From Bacteroidota bacterium (GTDB taxonomy: Bacteria; Bacteroidota; Rhodothermia; Balneolales; Balneolaceae): DNA of 11,797 nucleotides. Below the pieces are notes generated by a model. The model had not been told where the DNA came from, made no database searches, and saw only the letters and a program-made list of their open reading frames with translations. Made by a program: the position numbers and the translations under genes. The stretch lies in NCBI GenBank assembly GCA_024635465.1, contig JAGXIS010000122.1:1-11797 (forward strand). The letters run 5' to 3'. Positions 7,181 to 11,797 of the stretch are shown in pieces (position 1 is the stretch's first letter; each line of letters begins with the position of its first letter).

Positions 7181-8689
7181 TTAAATAATCTGTTTTCTCA
7201 GTCTCGCAACCGGTATTTGTAGATTCTCTCTGTACTTGGAGACTGTTCTTCTGGCAACTCTATACCCTTCTTTTTTTAATATTTCCGTTAGTGCTTTATC
7301 ACTCAGCGGCTTACTTTTATCTTCTTCTTCGATGATGGTTCGCAATAAATTCTTCACAACCCGACTGGAAACATCCTCACCACTATCCGTTTCCAATCCT
7401 TCACTAAAGAAGTATTTTAACTCATATACTCCAAAATTGGTTTGTACATATTTACCGTTAACCACTCTTGAAACCGTTGAAATATCCATCTCAATTTTGT
7501 CAGCGATATCTTTCAAAATCATAGGCTTCAGTCCTTCTCCATATTTAAAGAAATTATTCTGAAGTGATACGATCATCTTCATAATTTTCATTAAGGTATT
7601 CTGTCGCTGTTTTATAGAGTCGATAAACCACTGTGCAGATTCAACTTTCTCCTTGATGAATTTTTTTGCCTGACCTGACCCACCATCATTCTTCTTTTTC
7701 TTTAAATTCTCCCACATCTCACGATATTCTGATGAAATTCTAAGAGGCGGCGAATTTCTCTGATTTAATCGAATGATGAATTCACCTTCATTTTGTGATT
7801 CACTATCATCCGGTTCAAAGTAAACTTCAAAATCAGGTTCAATATATTGCTGACCGGCTGTGGCAGGGTTACTGACTGCGCCCGGCCTGGGATTTAACCC
7901 TTTTATTAATTCGAAAACTACTTTTAAATCTTCATCATTGATATCTAATCGATTTTTTAGTTTTTCGAAATGTTTTTTTTCAAATGCATCCCATTCAGAC
8001 TCGAGTATTTTCAGAGCCAGATTTTTAACCTCATCATCAGCAACAAAGTTCTTAACCTGACAAATCAGACAATCTCTTAAATCAACAGAAGCAATACCAA
8101 TAGGGTCCAGTTTCTGAATTCTCTTTCTGACACTGTTTACTGACTCTTCATCTACCAATACTCCATGATTGAATGCAATGTTATCCACTACAGCATTTAT
8201 ATCACGCCTGAAATAACCATCTTCGTCTAAAGATCCTAAAATCTGATCCGCAATTAATACCTCCTCATCACTCAGGTCCATCAATTGAACCTGATCTTCT
8301 AACTCTTCTAAAAAAGATGCATGATAGGGATCCGGCAGATCCTTCCAATCTTCATTGTAATTCGATGAAGAATAATTAACCCCATCATATTCAGTATTTT
8401 GAGCAAATGAATCCCAGTCTATCTCACTGTTTTGATCTACAGGATCAGTTTTTGACTCCTTCTCATCAATCTCATCACTCCTTTCCCACTCCTCTTCACT
8501 ATCCGGAACTGAATCTTCTATAAGAGTATCCGCTTCTTCCAAGACAGGGTTCATCTCCATCTCTTCTTTCACTCTCTGTTCCAACGCTATAGATGGAAGT
8601 TGGAGCATCTTCACAAACTGAATTTGTTGCGGAGATAACTTCTGATGCAAAGATTGTTTTTGCGATATGTTTTGTCCGGTTTTCAGCAT
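7181..8689 (-). CDS. rpoN: RNA polymerase sigma-54 factor
   Basis: RpoN directs RNA polymerase to -24/-12 promoters and needs an AAA+ enhancer-binding activator, none of which lies in this window. The 502 residues show all regions. Region I at 1-50 is the Gln/Leu-rich activator-responsive segment (QKQSLHQKLSPQQIQFVKML). Region II at about 51-125 is a very acidic linker. The core-binding domain spans about 125-330, with LDPIGIASVDLRDCL at 194-208 and LNPRPGA at 265-271. A helix-turn-helix lies at about 391-415 (LKDIADKIEMDISTVSRVVNGKY). The RpoN box ARRTVSKYRE at 479-488 reads the -24 element. The ATG start at 8689 fits family N-termini, although no Shine-Dalgarno is visible. It lies 6 nt after the stop of the DUF3109 gene, so the two are probably co-transcribed. 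Its 3' end faces the 499-aa gene with only 15 nt between and no terminator. Confidence 0.97.
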   Translation of the reverse strand: MLKTGQNISQKQSLHQKLSPQQIQFVKMLQLPSIALEQRVKEEMEMNPVLEEADTLIEDSVPDSEEEWERSDEIDEKESKTDPVDQNSEIDWDSFAQNTEYDGVNYSSSNYNEDWKDLPDPYHASFLEELEDQVQLMDLSDEEVLIADQILGSLDEDGYFRRDINAVVDNIAFNHGVLVDEESVNSVRKRIQKLDPIGIASVDLRDCLICQVKNFVADDEVKNLALKILESEWDAFEKKHFEKLKNRLDINDEDLKVVFELIKGLNPRPGAVSNPATAGQQYIEPDFEVYFEPDDSESQNEGEFIIRLNQRNSPPLRISSEYREMWENLKKKKNDGGSGQAKKFIKEKVESAQWFIDSIKQRQNTLMKIMKMIVSLQNNFFKYGEGLKPMILKDIADKIEMDISTVSRVVNGKYVQTNFGVYELKYFFSEGLETDSGEDVSSRVVKNLLRTIIEEEDKSKPLSDKALTEILKKEGYRVARRTVSKYRENLQIPVARLRKQII

Positions 8690-8695
8690 AAAAAT

Positions 8696-9274
8696 CTATG
8701 ATTCAGATCGTATTTCATCACAAGCTTTCAAAAACTCCTGATACCACTCAAGCCCATATCTTCTTGTAAGGGCACTTTTGAGGAAATCTGCTAAAAAAAT
8801 ATTATCATCTTCACCTCTACGGCATCCGCCTGAGCAAAGTTCAGGTATATATTCAAAATTTGCATAATCGAAATCGGCAATTCTCTTTAATCGGACCGGA
8901 TAAAGGTGACAACTTATCGGTTTTTCCCATTCAAAATTACCTGCAAAATAGGAACTCTGGATGGCACATGTTGCAACACCCTGTTTATCTTTTTGAACAA
9001 AAATACACTCCCCCGACTCAATACATGTTATTTCATAACCTTCTTTGGAACTCCCCTTCACAATACCCTCTTTTTCTGCAACTTTAACTGCTTCCGGGTT
9101 CAACTCTTTTTTCAAAGCACGAAATGCTTTTCTAAGAACCGGTATCTCTTCTTTACTAACTGGTGCCCCTGCATCACCTATAACACAGCACGCACCTTTG
9201 CATTTTGTAATATTACAAGCAAACTTTGACGTTGCTATGTCTTCCGATAAAATTACATCACCCACTCTAATCAT
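8696..9274 (-). CDS. DUF3109-family cysteine-rich protein
   Basis: This 192-residue soluble protein carries eleven cysteines. The N-terminal pattern is C20-x4-C25-x3-CC(29-30), in FACNITKCKGACCVIGDAGAP. Further cysteines are C84 and C90 (CIESGEC), C103, C122 in SCHLYPVRL, C147 and C151 (ELCSGGC), and C185. The pattern and the GACC..GDAGAP block match the Bacteroidota DUF3109 family, a relative of YkgJ-type putative metal- or iron-sulfur-binding proteins. The biochemical role is unknown; metal binding is inferred from the cysteine spacing. The ATG start at 9274 has no clear Shine-Dalgarno. Its stop is 6 nt before rpoN, giving probable co-transcription. Its promoter should lie in the 152-bp gap behind dprA. 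Confidence 0.87.
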   Translation of the reverse strand: MIRVGDVILSEDIATSKFACNITKCKGACCVIGDAGAPVSKEEIPVLRKAFRALKKELNPEAVKVAEKEGIVKGSSKEGYEITCIESGECIFVQKDKQGVATCAIQSSYFAGNFEWEKPISCHLYPVRLKRIADFDYANFEYIPELCSGGCRRGEDDNIFLADFLKSALTRRYGLEWYQEFLKACDEIRSES

Positions 9275-9289
9275 TGTACAGAACTATAT

Positions 9290-9302
9290 GTTTTAACAAA
9301 AC
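9290..9302. promoter_or_regulatory. Short palindrome just upstream of the DUF3109 gene
   Basis: GTTTT (9290-9294) and AAAAC (9298-9302) are inverted arms around AAC, 16-28 nt upstream of the DUF3109 start codon. This is where an operator or the -10 region of a promoter for the DUF3109-rpoN pair would sit. A perfect 10-bp palindrome, ATCTATAGAT, lies further upstream at 9339-9348. Both are AT-rich and short, so the support is weak. Confidence 0.22.
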
Positions 9303-9356
9303 TCCATATCTCTTCATTCAAGTCATACTTAATTGACTATCTATAGATGTTCTATT

Positions 9357-9391
9357 CCACTGAATTTAACACTTTTTATTGTGTTAAGTGG
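9357..9391. repeat. Stem-loop behind dprA
   Basis: The arms TTAACAC (9366-9372) and GTGTTAA (9381-9387) form a 7-bp stem with an 8-nt loop. It extends after a 5-nt bulge by CCAC (9357-9360) pairing with GTGG (9388-9391). It lies 36 nt beyond the dprA stop on the minus strand. There is no T-run after it on that strand, so it may be an mRNA 3' end structure, a weak terminator or a processing site rather than a classic intrinsic terminator. Confidence 0.4.
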
Positions 9392-9426
9392 ACGACTTTA
9401 AAAATGTTATTTCCCAATTAATCCGG

Positions 9427-10551
9427 TTAACAAAGCTCAAAATACTTGCCCGCTTTCTGTTTAACAGCTCCCTGCAACTCCAAATTCAAAAGTTGGGGCA
9501 GAATTTTATAAGTTGGCAAACCCGTTTTATCGCTTATTTGATCGATGTGCAGTTCCTCTTTTTCAAGAATCTGACAGATAGAGGTCAATTCTTGATCCAA
9601 ACTCATCATCGTCCATTTTTTCTCAGGGTGATTTACACTGACTACAGACCTTTTGTTTGCATTCACTGAAATTTCAACCAAAATATCTGTCATTGTTTGA
9701 ACCAGCTTACCCTGTCCGGTTTTGATAAGGTAATTACACCCTTCGCCATTCATTTGATCCAGTGGATGAGGTATCACAAATACTTCTCTATTTTGATCTA
9801 AAGCAGACCTTGCTGTAATCATACTGCCCCCTTTAATTCCACTTTCAATAACTAATACTCCATGACTCATACCACTCACTATTCGATTCCTCTCCGGGAA
9901 ATTCACTGCGTCAGGGACTGTACCTGGCAGATATTCAGACATAATCACACTACCATTCTCAATCATATCTGATACAAGTTTCCTGTTTTTTGCCGGATAG
10001 ATCACATCGATACCGGATCCCAATACAGCGATGGTTTTCCCTCCGTTCCGTATGGAAGTGTCATGAGCTATCGAGTCAATCCCATATGCCAATCCACTGT
10101 TTATGGTTAGTCCGGCTTCTACAATCGCCCTTGACCATTCCATTGCCTGCTTTATTCCATATTTACTTGGGTTTCGTGTGCCTATCACTGCTAAACCATC
10201 CGTTTCTAATACTGTTTGATCCCCTTTAAACCATAATAAAATGGGTGGATCATAAATATGTTTAAGCAGTGTGGGATAGTGATTGTCTGTGATCGAAACC
10301 AAACTCGCGCCTATTTTCTCCGTGAGATCTAAATCGCGATCTACTATACTCCAATCATCAAACAGCACCAAATTTTTGGCACTTTGTTCTCCAATTCCTT
10401 CTATTCTGAGAAGATCGGGAATACTCATATTGAATATCTCCGACGCATCCTCCTCTTTCAGTGAATTAAGAAGCAATTTAATTCGTCTTAAGCCAATTTC
10501 AGGCACTCTCTTTAATGCCAGAAGTGCTCTATAGTGATTCCTCTTCTTCAA
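9427..10551 (-). CDS. dprA: DNA-processing protein DprA (Smf)
   Basis: DprA binds incoming single-stranded DNA during natural transformation and loads RecA. The 374 residues show the three expected parts. At about 5-65 is a helix-hairpin-helix/SAM-like region (VPEIGLRRIKLLL and RIEGIGEQSAKNL). The Rossmann-like core covers about 75-290, with AVIGTRNPSKYG (121-132), SGLAYGIDSIAH (152-163), VLGSGIDVIYPAKN (176-189), FPERNRIVSGMS (218-229) and KGGSMITA (240-247). A C-terminal winged-helix domain spans about 315-374. In VIPHPLDQMNGEGCNYLI a histidine stands where the family usually has the glycine of PG. The start is read as TTG at 10551, inside the last codons of obg, giving a 23-nt overlap; the next ATG (residue 42) would cut into the N-terminal domain. 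Translational coupling to obg is likely. Confidence 0.95.
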   Translation of the reverse strand: MKKRNHYRALLALKRVPEIGLRRIKLLLNSLKEEDASEIFNMSIPDLLRIEGIGEQSAKNLVLFDDWSIVDRDLDLTEKIGASLVSITDNHYPTLLKHIYDPPILLWFKGDQTVLETDGLAVIGTRNPSKYGIKQAMEWSRAIVEAGLTINSGLAYGIDSIAHDTSIRNGGKTIAVLGSGIDVIYPAKNRKLVSDMIENGSVIMSEYLPGTVPDAVNFPERNRIVSGMSHGVLVIESGIKGGSMITARSALDQNREVFVIPHPLDQMNGEGCNYLIKTGQGKLVQTMTDILVEISVNANKRSVVSVNHPEKKWTMMSLDQELTSICQILEKEELHIDQISDKTGLPTYKILPQLLNLELQGAVKQKAGKYFELC

Positions 10552-11527
10552 CGTTTTGTAGTTTCTCCCAGATTTTCTCTCTTAATTGATCCATATTATG
10601 CCCTGTTGCAGATGATATCTCTACGATATCAACATCATCCTCTATCTCCGGTGCTTCATCCAGCTTGTATCCCTTTTTCAAATCCATTTTTGTGATAGCC
10701 AGAAGCCTTGGTTTTTCAAGTAAATCAGGGCGATAGGATTCAAGTTCGTGTAGTAAAGCCTCATATTCGGCCTTCATATTTGTATCACTACCAACCATGA
10801 ATAGCAATAGATTATTCCTTTCGATATGTCTTAAAAATTGTAACCCTAATCCTTTCCCTTCATGAGCATCTTCAATGATGCCCGGGATATCTGCCATCAC
10901 AAAACTTCTGTAATCTGAAAATTTAACAACTCCCAAATTGGGTTCAAGAGTTGTAAATGGATAATCTGCAATTTTAGGTGTTGCTTCAGATAAAGCCGCC
11001 AGTAGTGTACTTTTACCGGCATTCGGAAAACCAACCAGTCCTACATCTGCAATTAGTTTTAGTTCGAGTTCTACTACACGCTCTTCACCCTCTTCCCCCT
11101 CTTGAGAATGCTGTGGACTCTGATTGGTTGAGGACCTAAAATGCCAGTTCCCGAGTCCGCCACGACCACCCTTGGCAATAATTAACTTCTCTTTATCCTC
11201 AGTAATTTCACCCAATCTCTCTTTGGTTTCTGCATCAAAGGCAACTGTTCCCAATGGAACTTCAAGCACTACAGAAGCTCCATCTTTTCCAGTTTTTTTT
11301 GCACTTCCACCATCTTTACCGTGTTTGGCTTTAATAAACTTACGGTATCTGAGATCCAGTAGTGTGTTCAGTTGAACATTGCCTTGGAGAGTGATATCGC
11401 CGCCTTTACCTCCATCTCCACCGTCCGGTCCTCCCTTTGGTACATATTTTTCTCTTCTAAAATGGGCCATCCCGCTTCCGCCACGTCCGGCTGTAGTATA
11501 TATTTTTGCGTAATCTGCAAATCTCAT
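10529..11527 (-). CDS. obg: GTPase Obg/CgtA
   Basis: Obg is an essential GTPase tied to late assembly of the 50S ribosomal subunit and to stress and replication control. The 332 residues contain the glycine-rich Obg fold at 1-158 (GGPDGGDGGKGGD at 32-44, AKGGRGGLGNWHF at 118-130). The G domain follows, with G1 GFPNAGKST at 166-174, switch I PFTT at 190-193, G3 DIPG at 213-216, G4 TKMD at 279-282 and G5 SSATG at 305-309. G4 has threonine where NKxD is canonical. The C-terminal OCT domain of Gram-positive Obg is missing, as in many Gram-negative homologues; the protein ends in an acidic tail. The ATG start at 11527 has AGGG 7 nt upstream (11535-11538). It begins a probable obg-dprA operon behind the accD terminator. 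Confidence 0.97.
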   Translation of the reverse strand: MRFADYAKIYTTAGRGGSGMAHFRREKYVPKGGPDGGDGGKGGDITLQGNVQLNTLLDLRYRKFIKAKHGKDGGSAKKTGKDGASVVLEVPLGTVAFDAETKERLGEITEDKEKLIIAKGGRGGLGNWHFRSSTNQSPQHSQEGEEGEERVVELELKLIADVGLVGFPNAGKSTLLAALSEATPKIADYPFTTLEPNLGVVKFSDYRSFVMADIPGIIEDAHEGKGLGLQFLRHIERNNLLLFMVGSDTNMKAEYEALLHELESYRPDLLEKPRLLAITKMDLKKGYKLDEAPEIEDDVDIVEISSATGHNMDQLREKIWEKLQNVEEEESL

Positions 11528-11559
11528 GATTTTACCCTATCAAAGGCTATTAAATTAAA

Positions 11560-11591
11560 ATATAAAAGCACACGGATTCTAAATCTGTGGC
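11560..11591 (-). terminator. Probable terminator of accD
   Basis: On the minus strand, arms CACAGATT and AATCCGTG (plus-strand 11571-11578 and 11582-11589) form an 8-bp stem with one A-C mismatch around TAG. GC pairs can extend it with one bulged base. It is followed by GC and then a T-rich tract, TTTTATATTTTAATTT. It lies about 55 nt beyond the accD stop. It is weaker than the fbaB terminator because of the mismatch and the interrupted T-run. The obg promoter probably lies in or just after the T-rich tract. Confidence 0.5.
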
Positions 11592-11645
11592 TTAATCTCT
11601 CTTCAAAATTGCGGTTTAACTCTATTCAGTAAGAGCTATTGAACG

Positions 11646-11797
11646 TCATTTCTTCAACATTCGCAGGAGTCTGGATATCTTTTTTTTGAGCTTTGGCCGC
11701 TTCACTATAAAGTCTAAAAAGCCATGCTCCAGTAGATATTCAGATGTTTGAAAATCTTCCGGTAAATCTCTCCCAATAGTCTGCCGTATAACTCTAG
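11646..11797 (-). CDS. accD: Acetyl-CoA carboxylase carboxyltransferase beta subunit, C-terminal end
   Basis: Only the last 49 residues and the TGA stop (11648-11646) are in the window; the 5' part lies beyond the right edge. The sequence reads [20 protein letters not shown], then [16 protein letters not shown], then a basic tail ending RLLRMLKK. The RVIxQTIxxxLPExFQxxExLLEHGFxDxIVxR pattern is the conserved C-terminal end of AccD, which with AccA transfers carboxyl from biotin to acetyl-CoA in the first step of fatty-acid synthesis. It lies on the same strand as obg and upstream of it, separated by 118 nt containing a hairpin with a T-rich tail, so obg probably has its own promoter with some read-through possible. 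Confidence 0.92.
   Translation of the reverse strand, partial: RVIRQTIGRDLPEDFQTSEYLLEHGFLDFIVKRPKLKKKISRLLRMLKK

Noticed and set aside
8906..9296. Overlapping plus-strand frames opposite the DUF3109 gene
   Set aside because: They are antisense to a well-conserved cysteine-rich gene and are low-complexity shadow translations.
9321..9338. AGTCA / TGACT inverted repeat in the dprA-DUF3109 gap
   Set aside because: Five-base arms 8 nt apart in AT-rich DNA are expected by chance.
11570..11590. tRNA anticodon-arm look-alike (ACGGA, loop TTCTAAA, TCTGT) that would read CTA, as in an amber-suppressor or pyrrolysine tRNA
   Set aside because: No D-arm, T-arm or acceptor stem can be built around it on either strand. 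The hairpin is better explained as the accD terminator on the minus strand.
1..11797. Mobile element, prophage, CRISPR array or defence system
   Set aside because: No transposase, integrase, terminal repeats, repeat-spacer pattern or defence-type domain was seen; the gene content is housekeeping.

Overview
The window looks like chromosomal DNA from a low-to-moderate GC Gram-negative bacterium of the Bacteroidota/Balneolota (FCB) side. The evidence is a DUF3109-type cysteine-rich protein next to rpoN, an Obg GTPase without the extra Gram-positive C-terminal domain, a non-SD-dependent style with several TTG starts, and generally Bacteroidota-like protein sequences. Balneolales is my best guess, inferred from protein character only. 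Almost everything is housekeeping. I see no rRNA, complete tRNA, insertion sequence, prophage, CRISPR array or defence island.

Layout, left to right. (1) 1-1236, minus strand: the N-terminal zinc finger of radA, cut by the left edge, and directly upstream of it a flippase-like multi-pass membrane protein (UPF0104 / LPG-synthase transmembrane family). (2) 1284-2407, minus: class I fructose-bisphosphate aldolase fbaB with a strong intrinsic terminator. (3) 2408-2591: a divergent control region with two clear palindromes, one resembling a LacI-family/cre operator. (4) 2592-3581, plus: a DusB-type tRNA-dihydrouridine synthase. (5) 3705-4973, minus: seryl-tRNA synthetase. (6) 4974-5173: a second divergent control region with inverted and direct repeats. 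(7) 5174-7165, plus: an Lrp/AsnC regulator followed 12 nt later, in the same frame, by an unrecognised 499-residue protein with a secreted N-terminal domain and about six membrane segments. (8) 7181-11797, minus, transcribed right to left: accD (3' end only), obg, dprA, a DUF3109 protein and rpoN (sigma-54).

Genes that look co-transcribed are the flippase-like gene with radA, Lrp with the 499-aa protein, obg with dprA (23-nt overlap), and the DUF3109 gene with rpoN (6-nt gap). Functionally the window covers translation (serS, dus, obg), lipid synthesis (accD), glycolysis/gluconeogenesis (fbaB), DNA recombination and uptake (radA, dprA) and alternative sigma-factor control (rpoN).

The most interesting parts are the unrecognised 499-aa membrane protein behind the Lrp regulator and the operator-like palindromes upstream of fbaB. 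I found no convincing new multi-gene system.
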